From Clostridia bacterium (GTDB lineage Bacteria > Bacillota > Clostridia > Oscillospirales > CAG-272), in assembly GCA_017938885.1 (NCBI GenBank), contig JAGBAS010000013.1:1-51409 (forward strand): a DNA stretch of 51,409 nucleotides, read 5' to 3'. Below the pieces are notes generated by a model that ran no database searches, was not told the origin of the DNA, and was given only the letters and a program-made list of their open reading frames with translations. Position 1 is the stretch's first letter. Every line of letters begins with the position of its first letter. Positions 15,216 to 24,848 of the stretch are shown one piece after another. The position numbers and the translations under genes were made by a program.

Positions 15216-15246
15216 CGAGCGCCGAGGAGCATTCGTCCTCGGCGCT
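15216..15246. promoter_or_regulatory. Intercistronic hairpin between xylose isomerase and GH43
   Basis: A 12-bp perfect stem, GAGCGCCGAGGA (15216-15227) with TCCTCGGCGCTC (15235-15246). In the direction of transcription it is not followed by a U run, so it is better seen as a stabiliser or processing hairpin that favours xylA mRNA than as a full terminator. Confidence 0.6.
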
Positions 15247-15260
15247 CTTTCATGGGTGAA

Positions 15261-16568
15261 TCAGACGCCCGAGAACAGGATATCGTTCAGCACGGACTCC
15301 AGGTACTCCTGTCTGCCGCTCATGGGCATGACATCCTTGAGGCTCGCGCCGTAGGCGGCCAGAGACTCCAGCGTCACCTTGCCCTCGCGGATGTCCTTAC
15401 CGATACCCTCGTTGTAGGAAGCGTAACGCTTAGCCACGAACTCGTCGATGCGGCCGTCCTCGATGATCTCGTAGGCCTTGATGAGACCCAGAGCGAAGGC
15501 GTCCATACCGGCGATGTAGGACAGCAGCACGTCCTCAAAGGTGTTGGACTGACGGCGGGCCTTGGCGTCGAAGTTCAGACCGCCGTTCACAAAGCCGCCG
15601 GCCTTGATGACCTCGTACATACACAGGGTGGTGTCGTAGATATTGGTGGGGAACTGGTCGGTATCCCAGCCCAGGAGCATATCACCCTGGTTGGCGTCGA
15701 TGGAGCCGAAGATGCCGTTGACGGTGGCCATACGGAGCTCGTGCTGGAAGGTGTGGCCGGCCAGGGTGGCGTGGTTGGCCTCGATGTTCATCTTGAAGTC
15801 ATCCATCAGGCCGTAGGTCCGCAGGAAGTTGGCGCAGGTGGCCACGTCGAAGTCGTACTGATGCTTGGTGGGCTCCTTGGGCTTGGGCTCGATGTAGAAG
15901 TCACCGGTGAAGCCGTTGGCGCGGCCGTAATCGCGGGCCAGGGTCAGGAACTTACCCAGGTTGTCCAGCTCCAGAGCCACGTCGGTGTTGATAAGGGTAT
16001 CGTAGCCCTCGCGGCCGCCCCAGAAGACGTAACCGGGAGCACCCAGCTTGATGGCGGCATCAATACCGGCCTTGACCTTACCTGCGGCGATGGCGTAGAC
16101 GTCAGCGGAGGGGGAGGTAGCGGCACCGGCCATGAACATCTTGTTGCCGAACATATTGGCAGTCACCCACAGGGGCTTGATGCCGGTCTGGTTCTGCTTC
16201 TCCAGCAGGTAGTCGGTGACGATCTCCAGATTCTTGATGGACTCTTCCAGGGTCTCGCCCTCGGGAGCCACGTCCACGTCGTGGAAGCAGTAGTAGTCAA
16301 TGCCCAGCTTCTGCATGAGGTCGAAGGCGAAATCCACCTTAGCCTTGGCGCGCTCGATGCCGTCGCAGCCAAAGGTCTTGTCCATGGTCTCGCCGCCGAA
16401 CATATCGGTTCCGGCTGCGCAACAGGTGTGCCACCAGGACAGAGCGAAGCGGAGATGCTCGGCCATGGTCTTGCCGCCGATGACGCGGTTACGGTCATAG
16501 TAGCGGAAGGAGTAGGGGTTCTTGGACTTAGGCCCCTCAAAGGGGATGGTTTGGATGTCGTTGTACAT
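15261..16568 (-). CDS. xylA: Xylose isomerase
   Basis: A 435-residue protein, the normal length for group II xylose isomerases. It interconverts D-xylose and D-xylulose with two divalent metals. Active-site segments are present: [13 protein letters not shown] with the catalytic His, [33 protein letters not shown] with the metal-binding Glu, [18 protein letters not shown] and GSIDANQGD with metal-binding residues, and [13 protein letters not shown] precedes the ATG. It follows GH51 by 45 bases in the same operon. Confidence 0.97.
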   Translation of the reverse strand: MYNDIQTIPFEGPKSKNPYSFRYYDRNRVIGGKTMAEHLRFALSWWHTCCAAGTDMFGGETMDKTFGCDGIERAKAKVDFAFDLMQKLGIDYYCFHDVDVAPEGETLEESIKNLEIVTDYLLEKQNQTGIKPLWVTANMFGNKMFMAGAATSPSADVYAIAAGKVKAGIDAAIKLGAPGYVFWGGREGYDTLINTDVALELDNLGKFLTLARDYGRANGFTGDFYIEPKPKEPTKHQYDFDVATCANFLRTYGLMDDFKMNIEANHATLAGHTFQHELRMATVNGIFGSIDANQGDMLLGWDTDQFPTNIYDTTLCMYEVIKAGGFVNGGLNFDAKARRQSNTFEDVLLSYIAGMDAFALGLIKAYEIIEDGRIDEFVAKRYASYNEGIGKDIREGKVTLESLAAYGASLKDVMPMSGRQEYLESVLNDILFSGV

Positions 16569-16613
16569 GAGTTGAATTCCTTTCTTTATATTTTAAATTT
16601 TGATTTCTTATCT

Positions 16614-18398
16614 TTATCGGATCGCTTTGCTGACTCTCAGAAAGAGCACGCTGTGCCCGTGGACGGTTGCCTCGGCATGGGTGTGAACCACGTAGTCGTT
16701 GCTGTCAAAGCTGTATTCCTTGACCTCGATCTCGATGCAGGAAGCCGGGACGTAGCCATCCACAGCCAGGGAACAGGGGACGTCCTTGCGGTTGACGACA
16801 GACAGATACAGGGAGTCACCGTGGTCGGTACAGAGGACATCCAGCTCCTCGTACTCGCACTCGCAGGGGATCACGCGGCCACCTCTGTGGCCGGCCATAA
16901 GACGGAACATCTCACCCGTGCTTTCCATTTTGCAGGTGTTGCCCCGCGCGAAGATCATTCCCTCGTTCACAGGCATGAAGAACTCGGCGTGGTCGATGTG
17001 GTAGGTCTCCTTCCCCTTGGCCAGGAAATGGAATTGCAGGGCGTTGGAGAAGAACAGAGCGTTGGAGGAATCCTTCCCCCAGGAGTAGTTCCACTCGTCT
17101 ACGCAAATGCGGATCCTTTCAAAGTCGGTGGCGTAGAGGTCGTTGCGATAAAAGTTGAGACCGAAGCACTCCCCGTCGGCAAAGTTGGATTCCAGGATCT
17201 CACAGGTGGCCATGCCGTTCTCGCCCTGGGTGGCATCCGGCAGGATACCGATATAGTCGTGATAGGAGACGTACTCAAAACCACTCTTCAGCCGCGCCAT
17301 GAAATCACGCGCCCAGTCGCGGTAGCCGTAGCCCCAGGTCAGTCCGATGGCCACGGCAATGGTGGGATCGGCCTCCTTCATGGCGGCGATCAGCTCGTCG
17401 GTGCGGGCGGCGGCGACGGCACTTCCCTGATACGCCTCGCCGAAGAAGTAGGCCTCGTTGCCCACGTACCAGAGATGGATTCCGAAGGGATCCAAGCCGA
17501 GAGCCTGCCGCACTCCGCCGTATTCGGTGGCCGCGTCGCCGTTGCAGTACTCCACCAAACGGCGGGCATCCTCCCCGTCCGAGAGGATGAGGCTGACGGT
17601 ATACTCGGGCTCGGCATTCAGCTCCTTGCAGAGCATCATGAACTCATTGAGTCCAATATCCAGAGGATCCTGGTGGTAGGTATCGCGGAAAAGAAACCAG
17701 GCCTTGGAACGGCCGTCGGCAGGCTTACGGAATTCGGGAGCCTTGAGGCTCTCCTTCCAGTCAAAGTGATCGGCGGCGCATCCGCCGGGGAAACGGAGGG
17801 CGGTGGGGCCGATGGCGCGGAGCTGCTCGATGACGTCCCGCCGCATGCCGTAGAAATGGTCGGCGGGAAGCAGGGACACCTCATATACGGCGGCCTCGCC
17901 GTCCACCTTGACCGTAAAGGTGCCGCCGTCCAGATCCACTCCGTCAAAGGGAAAAGCCAGGGCCTTGTAGGGCTCGCCGTCGGCGGTAACGGTCACGGTC
18001 TGCTCCATCCCCGCCACACCGAAGGTGATCTCGGCGGTATCCGAGCAGGCCTTGACCCAGACTCTCGCCTCGTAGGCACGGCCGTCCTGCAGAGCGATGA
18101 CGTCTGAGGTCTGAGACATGGAGCCGTTTTTGAGAATGACGAAGGGACTGTGGCACAAGCTTTCCTCGGGTCTGTCCGAAACCCGTTCAAAGCCCTCGCA
18201 GACCCAGCCGTCCACGCCGTCCTCTCCCATGGAGAGCTTACGATTATTCAGCATTTCGGCGCAGAGCCCGCTGAAAAAGCCGCGGCGGGTGATCTCCATA
18301 TTCACCCCGAAGACGCCGTCCTCCATGGGATATCCGACAGCCTCCGTACAGGGGCGTATCCGAGCGAATCGGGATCGGCTTGAAAGAGCTTGACTCAT
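16614..18398 (-). CDS. Glycoside hydrolase family 51 alpha-L-arabinofuranosidase-like protein
   Basis: A 594-residue cytoplasmic protein without signal peptide. A carbohydrate-binding-like beta domain (residues about 60-200) precedes a TIM barrel. The barrel starts with MRRDVIEQLRAIGPTALRFPGGC, diagnostic for GH51. The acid/base Glu is in WYVGNEAYF and the nucleophile Glu in ICVDEWNYSW. GH51 enzymes remove arabinose side chains from arabinoxylan or arabinan oligomers by a retaining mechanism. AAGGAGGT is 7 bases before the ATG at 18398. It is the first catabolic gene after the AraC regulator. Confidence 0.9.
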   Translation of the reverse strand: MSQALSSRSRFARIRPCTEAVGYPMEDGVFGVNMEITRRGFFSGLCAEMLNNRKLSMGEDGVDGWVCEGFERVSDRPEESLCHSPFVILKNGSMSQTSDVIALQDGRAYEARVWVKACSDTAEITFGVAGMEQTVTVTADGEPYKALAFPFDGVDLDGGTFTVKVDGEAAVYEVSLLPADHFYGMRRDVIEQLRAIGPTALRFPGGCAADHFDWKESLKAPEFRKPADGRSKAWFLFRDTYHQDPLDIGLNEFMMLCKELNAEPEYTVSLILSDGEDARRLVEYCNGDAATEYGGVRQALGLDPFGIHLWYVGNEAYFFGEAYQGSAVAAARTDELIAAMKEADPTIAVAIGLTWGYGYRDWARDFMARLKSGFEYVSYHDYIGILPDATQGENGMATCEILESNFADGECFGLNFYRNDLYATDFERIRICVDEWNYSWGKDSSNALFFSNALQFHFLAKGKETYHIDHAEFFMPVNEGMIFARGNTCKMESTGEMFRLMAGHRGGRVIPCECEYEELDVLCTDHGDSLYLSVVNRKDVPCSLAVDGYVPASCIEIEVKEYSFDSNDYVVHTHAEATVHGHSVLFLRVSKAIR

Positions 18399-18441
18399 GG
18401 AAAAGACCTCCTTATTTGGTGGATGTGAAGATGCGCCGATA

Positions 18442-19230
18442 TCAGCTACTGCTCCGTTTGCGGTACGCGGTGGGGCTACACCCCGTCAGCTCACTGAAGT
18501 TATGGTTGAAGGTAGCGACCGACGCATAGCCGCATTGGCTGACGATGTCGGTCACGCTGAGGCGGGTGTTCTTCAGCAGATAGCAAGCACGGTTGATCTT
18601 CACATGACGCACGTAGGCCGTAAACGGCATTCCGACCGTGTCACCGAACACCCGGGACAGGTAGGAGCCGGAGTAGCCCAGGGCCGTCGCCACTCCCTCC
18701 AGGGTACAGGGTGCGTTTAGGTTTTCCTCCACATACCGAAGCGCATCCCGGATCAAATGATCCCGCCCCGACAGAATCACCTCCCGCGAGAGATCCAGTT
18801 GCTTGCAGAACAGATCGCTGAGACAATACAGAAAGCCCTTGATCCCCGCTATGGAAGCGGATTCATTGATCTGCTCAAAGAGCTCGCGGTACAAATGCGG
18901 AACGCACCGCACCACGGGGGAGAGCAACGGATGCCGTTTGAGCTGAGACGACACGGCCGAAATCAGCTCCGGGGAGAATATGCACAGCCTGTGGCGGCTG
19001 GTCGCGGGGGTTTCCAGGCTATGCACGCAGTTGGGCTTGATGAGGATCATATCCCCCGCCTCCAGCGTGTATTCCCGCTGCTCGATCCGCACGTTCATGC
19101 TGCCCTCACACAGCAGGATGATCTCATAGCAACGATGCATATGAAGAGGAAAGGAAAGATCGCTTCCTTGCTCTACGGTGAAGTAATCTGCCCCGATATC
19201 ATGCTTCAGTTCGTAAAAGAAATCCTTCAT
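18442..19230 (-). CDS. AraC-family transcriptional regulator of the pentose operon
   Basis: A 262-residue protein. The N-terminal cupin-like sensor domain (FPLHMHRCYEIILLCEG, then YTLEAGDMILIKPNCVHS) binds the effector, and a double helix-turn-helix domain (residues about 165-260, with LGYSGSYLSRVFGDTVGMPF and CGYASVATFNHNFSELTGCSP) binds DNA. The ATG at 19230 is preferred over 19257 because AGGAGG lies between them. It is the first gene of the xylan/arabinoxylan operon and is separated from GH51 by 43 bases, so it is probably autoregulated with the operon. The effector may be xylose or arabinose (inference). Confidence 0.92.
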   Translation of the reverse strand: MKDFFYELKHDIGADYFTVEQGSDLSFPLHMHRCYEIILLCEGSMNVRIEQREYTLEAGDMILIKPNCVHSLETPATSRHRLCIFSPELISAVSSQLKRHPLLSPVVRCVPHLYRELFEQINESASIAGIKGFLYCLSDLFCKQLDLSREVILSGRDHLIRDALRYVEENLNAPCTLEGVATALGYSGSYLSRVFGDTVGMPFTAYVRHVKINRACYLLKNTRLSVTDIVSQCGYASVATFNHNFSELTGCSPTAYRKRSSS

Positions 19231-19266
19231 GCAACCCCCCATTCCTCCTATAGTCACTTCATCATA

Positions 19267-19295
19267 ATCATATCATTTTTTCTTGATTATGTCTA
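19267..19295 (-). promoter_or_regulatory. Promoter of the xylan/arabinoxylan operon
   Basis: Minus strand: TAGACA (19295-19290), 17-base spacer, TATGAT (19272-19267), with transcription from about 19260. The -35 box is imperfect, which fits an activator-dependent promoter. The AT-rich stretch 19296-19345 upstream, including TTGACT at 19339-19334, is where an AraC protein could bind. Bases 19346-19494 show no gene. Confidence 0.65.
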
Positions 19296-19494
19296 CTGTT
19301 TTTATGTGAAAAGCTTGTTAATTTTTTACTTTTAGTCAAAATTCCAATTCATCCCCCCTACCGATTCCGCTTAGGAACAGGATGCAGATACGGACACGCA
19401 CGGAATGAAAATGTGGGATCAGTTCCTTTCATAAAGAATAAACCTAAGAGTTCGTATGAACGCCCATGAACCGCATAAGCAAGCTGTCTTTGCG

Positions 19495-19523
19495 CAAAAA
19501 GGGAGAGCCCCAAAGGGCTCTCC
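19495..19523 (-). terminator. Terminator of the hydrogenase operon
   Basis: On the minus strand GGAGAGCCC pairs with GGGCTCTCC (19515-19523 and 19502-19510) around a TTTG loop and is followed by a T run (19500-19495). Confidence 0.88.
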
Positions 19524-19540
19524 TGTAAAAGCAGTATGGA

Positions 19541-21283
19541 TTACAGACCGCGCTTGACGTAGGTGGTGTGCAGGATCTCGTGAGCCTTGTGGCTGTTGGG
19601 CGCACCCAGGAACTCGTCGTAGATCTTCTGGACAGCCAGGTTGTCCTGGGACTTGCGGACGTCGGCGTTGGCGTCGTCGTTGTAGAGGACAGCGGCGCGG
19701 ACGGCGCGCAGATCCATGTTCATGCGGACAGAAGCGGGCTGAATGGGCTGACCGCCGCCGTTGACGCAGCCGCCGGGGCAACCCATGATCTCGATGAACT
19801 GGACATCCAGCTCGCCGTTCTTGACCATGTTCAGGAGCTTCTTGGCGTTACCGGTACCCGAAGCAACGGCCACGTTGACAGTCAGATCGCCAACCTTATA
19901 GGAAGCGGTCTTGATGCCCTCCACGCCACGAACCTCGTTGAACTCCAGCTTCTCCAGCTTGTTGCCGGTGATGACCTCAGCGGCGTAGCGGAGAGCGGCC
20001 TCCATGACACCGCCGGTAGCGCCGAAGATCGCGCCTGCGGAGGAGCCGATGGCGAAGGGATCGTCGAACTGACCGTCGGGCAGAGCCTTGAAGTTGATGC
20101 CGGCTCTGTGGATCATACGGCCCAGCTCACGGGTGGTGACGGCCACGTCCACGTCGGGAACGCCTGCGGCAGACTGCTCGGGACGGCCGCACTCGAACTT
20201 CTTAGCGGTGCAGGGGATGGCGGAGACCATGAAGATGTCCTTGGGATCCCAACCCATCTTCTGGGCGTAGTAGGTCTTGACGATGGCGCCGAACATCTGC
20301 TGAGGAGACTTGCAGGAGGACAGATTCTCGGTCATCTCGGGGAAGTAATGCTCGCAGTACTTGATCCAGCCGGGGGAGCAGGAGGTAATCATGGGCAGAA
20401 CACCGCCATTCTGGATACGGCCAATCAGCTCGTTGGCCTCCTCCACGATGGTCAGGTCGGCGGTGAGGTTCATGTCGTAGACGCCGTCAAAGCCGAGAGC
20501 CTTGAGAGCGGTGACCATCTTACCCTCGCAGTCGGTGCCGGGCTCGTAGCCGAAGCACTCACCGATCTGGGCGCGGACAGAGGGAGCGGTGCAGATCATG
20601 ACGTGCTTGGTAGGATCGGCCAGAGCGGCGAAGATCTTGTCGGTGTCGTCTCTCTCGTACAGAGCGCCCACGGGGCAAGCCACGATACACTGACCGCAGT
20701 TGATGCAGGAGGTGGTCTCCAGAGCGGAGTCGAAGGGAGAACCGATGAAGGTATCGAAGCCACGGTTGTTGGCACCGATGACGCCGATCTCCTGAACCTT
20801 GGCACAGGTAGCGACGCAACGGCGGCAGAGGATGCACTTGTTGTTGTCGCGGATGATGGGGGTCTTGTCGTCGATGGTGTAGGTGTTGACGGTGCCGGTG
20901 AAGCGGGAGGAATCCACACCGTACTCACGGCACAGGGTCTGGAGCTCGCAGTTGGTGGAGCGGACGCAGGAGAGGCAGTCCTGATTGTGGTTGGACAGGA
21001 GCAGCTCCAGGTTCATCTTACGGGATGCGGTGATCTTGGGAGAGGTGGTCTTGATCTCCATGCCGTCGGTGCAGGGATACACGCAGGCAGTGACCATACG
21101 GAAGGGCTTACCGCCCTCGGAAACCTCAACCAGGCAGAGACGGCAGGCGCCGATCTCGTTGATATCTTTCAGGTAGCAGAGCGTAGGAATGTCGATGTGG
21201 GCGGCCTTGGCGGCTTCCAGCACGGTGCAACCCTTCTCAACGGCATACTCTACGCCGTTGATCTTAACGTTAATCATATCCAT
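19541..21283 (-). CDS. hydA: [FeFe] hydrogenase catalytic subunit HydA (bifurcating type)
   Basis: A 580-residue protein. The N-terminal [2Fe-2S] domain (CYLKDINEIGACRLC), a His-Cys3 [4Fe-4S] motif (NHNQDCLSCVRSTNC), two ferredoxin-type clusters (CILCRRCVATC and CINCGQCIVAC) and the H-cluster motifs TSCSPGW, IPCTAKKFE and MGCPGGCVNGGGQP are all intact. It reduces protons to H2 or oxidises H2. With HydB and the NuoE-like subunit this is the group A3 type that couples reduced ferredoxin and NADH for H2 evolution. It is the last gene of a ten-gene operon, 18 bases after hydB. No maturase genes (HydE/F/G) are in the window. Confidence 0.96.
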   Translation of the reverse strand: MDMINVKINGVEYAVEKGCTVLEAAKAAHIDIPTLCYLKDINEIGACRLCLVEVSEGGKPFRMVTACVYPCTDGMEIKTTSPKITASRKMNLELLLSNHNQDCLSCVRSTNCELQTLCREYGVDSSRFTGTVNTYTIDDKTPIIRDNNKCILCRRCVATCAKVQEIGVIGANNRGFDTFIGSPFDSALETTSCINCGQCIVACPVGALYERDDTDKIFAALADPTKHVMICTAPSVRAQIGECFGYEPGTDCEGKMVTALKALGFDGVYDMNLTADLTIVEEANELIGRIQNGGVLPMITSCSPGWIKYCEHYFPEMTENLSSCKSPQQMFGAIVKTYYAQKMGWDPKDIFMVSAIPCTAKKFECGRPEQSAAGVPDVDVAVTTRELGRMIHRAGINFKALPDGQFDDPFAIGSSAGAIFGATGGVMEAALRYAAEVITGNKLEKLEFNEVRGVEGIKTASYKVGDLTVNVAVASGTGNAKKLLNMVKNGELDVQFIEIMGCPGGCVNGGGQPIQPASVRMNMDLRAVRAAVLYNDDANADVRKSQDNLAVQKIYDEFLGAPNSHKAHEILHTTYVKRGL

Positions 21284-21301
21284 TTTCTACTTCCCCCTTT
21301 C

Positions 21302-23119
21302 TTACTTCTTGGAAATTGCCTTGAACTTACAGGTAGCCACGCAAGCGCCGCACTTCACGCACTTAGCGGGATCGATCTGCATGGAGGCCAGCTTGTGACC
21401 GGGAGCCACGTAGTCGGTGCGGGTGATGGCCTCGGCGGGGCACTTCTTGGCGCAGATGCCGCAGCCGATACAGGTGTCCACGTCGATGGTGTACTGAATG
21501 AGGTTCTTGCACACGCCGGCGGGGCACTTCTTGTCCACGATGTGAGCCACGTACTCGTCGCGGAAGTAACGCAGGGTGGACAGGACAGGGTTAGGAGCGG
21601 TCTGACCCAGACCGCAGAGGGATGCGGACTTGATGTAGTTGCAGAGCTCCTCCATGCGGTCCAGATCCTCCAGCTCACCGTTACCGGCGATGATCTTGTC
21701 CAAAAGCTCCAGCAGACGCTTGGTACCGACGCGGCAGGGCGTGCACTTACCGCAGGACTCGTCCACGGTGAAGTCCAGGAAGAAGCGGGCGATATCCACC
21801 ATACAGGTGTCCTCGTCCATGACGATCAGACCGCCGGAGCCCATCATAGAGCCGATGGCCATGAGGTTGTCGTAGTCGATGGGGGTGTCGATGAGGTGAG
21901 CGGGGATGCAACCGCCGGAGGGGCCACCGGTCTGGGCAGCCTTGAACTTCTTGCCATTGGGGATACCGCCGCCGATCTCCTCGATGATGTGGCGGAGGGT
22001 GGTACCCATGGGAACCTCCACGAGACCCGTGTTGTTGATCTTACCGCCCAGAGCGAAGACCTTGGTGCCCTTGGACTTCTCGGTACCGATGGATGCGAAC
22101 CACTCGGCACCCTTCAGGATGATCTGGGGAATGTTGGCGTAGGTCTCCACGTTGTTCAGAACCGTGGGCTGACCGAACAGACCCTTGACTGCGGGGAAGG
22201 GAGGACGGGGACGGGGCTCACCGCGATTACCCTCGATGGAGGTCATCAGCGCGGTCTCCTCGCCGCAGACGAATGCGCCTGCGCCCAAACGGATCTTCAG
22301 ATCGAAGTTGAAGCCGGTGCCGAAGATATCCTCGCCCAGCAGGCCGTACTCCTTAGCCTGGTCGATGGCGATCTGGAGACGGTTGACGGCGATGGGGTAC
22401 TCGGCACGGACATACACGTAGCCCTCGTCAGCACCGATGGCGTAGGCGGCGATGGCCATAGCCTCGATCAGAGCGTGGGGGTCACCCTCCAGAATGGAGC
22501 GGTCCATGAATGCGCCGGGGTCGCCCTCGTCGGCGTTACAAGCGACGTACTTCTTGACGCCTCCACGGTTGCCGCTGGCGAACTTCCACTTCAGACCGGT
22601 GGGGAATCCGCCGCCGCCGCGGCCGCGCAGGCCGGAATCCAGGATGGTCTGGATGACCTCATCGGGGGTCATCTCGGTCAGAACCTTACCCAGAGCGGCG
22701 TAGCCGTCCATGGCGATGTACTCCTCGATGTTCTCGGGGTTGATGACGCCGCAGTTACGGAGTGCCAGACGGTACTGGGACTTGTAGAAGGTGGTGTCGT
22801 TCAGGGACTCGGTAACAGAACCGGTGGTCTCGTCCTTCTCGTTGTAGACCAGACGCTCAACGGGACGGCCCTTGAGCAGGTGCTCGGAAACGATCTCGGC
22901 TACGTCCTTCTCCTCAACGCGGGAGTAGAAGGTGCCGTCGGGATACAGGATGACCACGGGGCCCAGAGCGCAGAGACCGAAGCAACCGGTCTGGACGACC
23001 TTGACTTCCTCAGAGAGACCCTGCTTCTCGATCTCGCGGACGAAAGCGGCCTGGATCTTCTGGCTGCCGGACGAGGTACAACCGGTACCGCCGCAGCAAA
23101 GTACATGTGCACGAATCAT
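21302..23119 (-). CDS. hydB: NADH-dependent [FeFe] hydrogenase subunit HydB (NuoF-like flavoprotein)
   Basis: A 605-residue protein. An N-terminal thioredoxin-like [2Fe-2S] domain (CGGTGCTSSGSQ and TGCFGLC) precedes the NuoF core with NADH loop RGRGGGGFPTGLKW, FMN-binding region EGYVYVRAEYP and the [4Fe-4S] motif ESCGKCTPCRVG. The C-terminus adds two ferredoxin clusters (CIGCGICAKKC and CVKCGACVATC). This domain order is that of HydB in bifurcating hydrogenases, where FMN is the NADH site and likely bifurcation centre. CGGAGG precedes the ATG. It lies 15 bases after the small ferredoxin-like subunit. Confidence 0.96.
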   Translation of the reverse strand: MIRAHVLCCGGTGCTSSGSQKIQAAFVREIEKQGLSEEVKVVQTGCFGLCALGPVVILYPDGTFYSRVEEKDVAEIVSEHLLKGRPVERLVYNEKDETTGSVTESLNDTTFYKSQYRLALRNCGVINPENIEEYIAMDGYAALGKVLTEMTPDEVIQTILDSGLRGRGGGGFPTGLKWKFASGNRGGVKKYVACNADEGDPGAFMDRSILEGDPHALIEAMAIAAYAIGADEGYVYVRAEYPIAVNRLQIAIDQAKEYGLLGEDIFGTGFNFDLKIRLGAGAFVCGEETALMTSIEGNRGEPRPRPPFPAVKGLFGQPTVLNNVETYANIPQIILKGAEWFASIGTEKSKGTKVFALGGKINNTGLVEVPMGTTLRHIIEEIGGGIPNGKKFKAAQTGGPSGGCIPAHLIDTPIDYDNLMAIGSMMGSGGLIVMDEDTCMVDIARFFLDFTVDESCGKCTPCRVGTKRLLELLDKIIAGNGELEDLDRMEELCNYIKSASLCGLGQTAPNPVLSTLRYFRDEYVAHIVDKKCPAGVCKNLIQYTIDVDTCIGCGICAKKCPAEAITRTDYVAPGHKLASMQIDPAKCVKCGACVATCKFKAISKK

Positions 23120-23134
23120 AGCTTTATACCTCCG

Positions 23135-23509
23135 TTATGCCTTAGTGGCGTAGGTGTAGGTGTATTCCTCGACCACCTTACCGCCCTTGATGTGCTCCTC
23201 GATAACCTTAGCGGCCTTCTCGGCGGTCATCTTGACGTAGGTGACCTTCTCCTTACCGGCCTGGAAGACCTCGACGACGGGCTCGTACTGGCAAATGCCG
23301 ATACAGCCGGTCTGGGAGACGGTGACGTTGGAGTTCAGTCCTGCGTTGTTCACGCCCTCAACGAAGGCGGACAGGACGGGACGGGCACCGGCGGCGATAC
23401 CGCAGGTAGCCATACCGACCACGATGCGGGTATCGCTCGTACCCTCGCGAAGGACCACCTTGTCCTTCATCTTGTCGCGGATCGCAGCAAGCTCTGCCAA
23501 AGATTTCAT
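23135..23509 (-). CDS. Thioredoxin-like [2Fe-2S] ferredoxin of the hydrogenase operon
   Basis: A 124-residue protein with four cysteines placed as in thioredoxin-like [2Fe-2S] ferredoxins (MATCGIAAG ... SQTGCIGICQYEP). It resembles the N-terminal domain of HydB. Such free domains are common in hydABC-type operons and may carry electrons to HydB or act as an extra subunit. GAAAGGA precedes the ATG. Position directly before hydB supports the role. Confidence 0.88.
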   Translation of the reverse strand: MKSLAELAAIRDKMKDKVVLREGTSDTRIVVGMATCGIAAGARPVLSAFVEGVNNAGLNSNVTVSQTGCIGICQYEPVVEVFQAGKEKVTYVKMTAEKAAKVIEEHIKGGKVVEEYTYTYATKA

Positions 23510-23557
23510 GATGTTTCTTTCCTTTCGTGTGGTATATCAAATTTTTTAAAAACTTAT

Positions 23558-24109
23558 TTACTCCGCGGGCTGATACTGCTCCCGCAGAAAGTCTCCGATC
23601 CATTGTATGATCTCATAGCTGTCCAGAGGGACCTCCCCCAGCACCTCACGGAGCTGACGGGTGTCCAGCTCGACTCGGTGGCCGTTCATATCGTGCGTGA
23701 AGGTGAAGTCGATCTCGGGGCTTCCCATGATGAGGGTCTCCATGGTGGAAACCAGATCGCCGATGGGGGTGAAATCAATGTGGTCGGTGTGGAAGGTGGC
23801 CGTGACCACGGTGCCGTGGTCCTCGGGATGCTCCTCCTCGTGGCGGGACTCGATGGTCACCGTCCCCCCCGTCTGCTCGGCGGCCAGCATGAGGAGCGGC
23901 ACGCCCATGCCCACCTTGCGGGTGGTACGGGTGGTGTAGAAGGGGTTCATGACGGTCTCCACGACCTCGGGCTTCATGCCGCAGCCGTTATCCGTGATGG
24001 TCAGGGTCAGAAGGCTTCCGACCTCCACCAGGGATATGTCGATCAGGGTCGCCCCCGCCTTGACGGAGTTCTTGGTGATGTCCAGAACGTTGAGTGAGAG
24101 CTCCTTCAT
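23558..24109 (-). CDS. GHKL-type ATP-binding protein (histidine-kinase-like ATPase)
   Basis: A 183-residue protein. It starts MKELSLNVLDITKNSVKAGAT, which contains an N-box-like segment, followed by TDNGCGM (G1 box) and GMGVPLLMLAAEQTGG (G2 region). The C-terminal third (from DHIDFTPIGDLVSTM) is a separate small domain. There is no phospho-acceptor domain, so it is not a conventional sensor kinase. Small GHKL proteins of this kind sit in clostridial bifurcating-hydrogenase operons and are presumed regulatory. It starts one base after the PHP gene stops, implying tight coupling. Confidence 0.8.
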   Translation of the reverse strand: MKELSLNVLDITKNSVKAGATLIDISLVEVGSLLTLTITDNGCGMKPEVVETVMNPFYTTRTTRKVGMGVPLLMLAAEQTGGTVTIESRHEEEHPEDHGTVVTATFHTDHIDFTPIGDLVSTMETLIMGSPEIDFTFTHDMNGHRVELDTRQLREVLGEVPLDSYEIIQWIGDFLREQYQPAE

Positions 24110-24110
24110 C

Positions 24111-24848
24111 CTACTGCACTCCTTTCAGACGGAGAAATAGCTGATGCCGCACGAGATCCCCCGAGTAGGGCTCGTCTTCCAGATCGAAATAGGCGTCGGC
24201 GTCGCGGATGTCCCACAGGTAGTGGGCGTCCGAGCCGCAGACAAAGGTCTTATCCCGCAAATGGGGGATGTTGGCCAGGTATGCCTCCCGCTTGTCCATG
24301 TCCCGCAGCTCCACACAGCTGAAGGCGGGATCCTCGGGGACCGTACCCAGGATGGATACGATGCCGTTGGCCTCTCGATCGATGTGGGCGGGGTAGCACA
24401 CGCCGCTGTACTTCTCCACCAGGGGAGGAACCTCCCACAGAGAGAGCATGGTGGCGTTGGGAAGCAGATCGTCCTCCACCCCGATGGGCTCGTCCTCCTC
24501 GTTCAGGATCAGCTGATCCCCGAAGATGTCCACCCGGTTGGGGATGCGGACGCGGTAGGTATCCACCTCCTCGCCAAAGGCCATGGCGTCCTCCAGCCGC
24601 TCGAAGAGGCAGACCACGTGGATCTCCTCGGCGGTGGTCAGCTCCATCCCCGGGACGGGGATGATCCCTTGGCTCTTGGCGGCCTTGTAGAAGGCGGGGC
24701 AGTTCTTCACCGAGTTGTGGTCGGTCAGCGCCGCGATCTGCAAGCCAGCCAACGCGCAGACACCCGCGATGTTGTTGGGGGTCATGTCGTTGTCGCCGCA
24801 GGGGGAGAGACAGGAGTGGATGTGGAGGTCGTAGTAGTAGCGGTTCAT
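24111..24848 (-). CDS. PHP-domain metal-dependent phosphoesterase
   Basis: A 245-residue protein with PHP motifs: YYYDLHIHSCLSPCGDND (HxH metal ligands), ALTDHNSVKN (DH), PGMELTTAEEIHVVC and the late SDAHYLWDIRDA. PHP proteins of this group hydrolyse phosphate esters such as nucleotides or PAP-like compounds. It is sandwiched between a DRTGG protein (4-base ATGA overlap) and an ATPase in the hydrogenase operon. A role in making or removing a regulatory phosphorylated ligand is inference. Confidence 0.88.
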   Translation of the reverse strand: MNRYYYDLHIHSCLSPCGDNDMTPNNIAGVCALAGLQIAALTDHNSVKNCPAFYKAAKSQGIIPVPGMELTTAEEIHVVCLFERLEDAMAFGEEVDTYRVRIPNRVDIFGDQLILNEEDEPIGVEDDLLPNATMLSLWEVPPLVEKYSGVCYPAHIDREANGIVSILGTVPEDPAFSCVELRDMDKREAYLANIPHLRDKTFVCGSDAHYLWDIRDADAYFDLEDEPYSGDLVRHQLFLRLKGVQ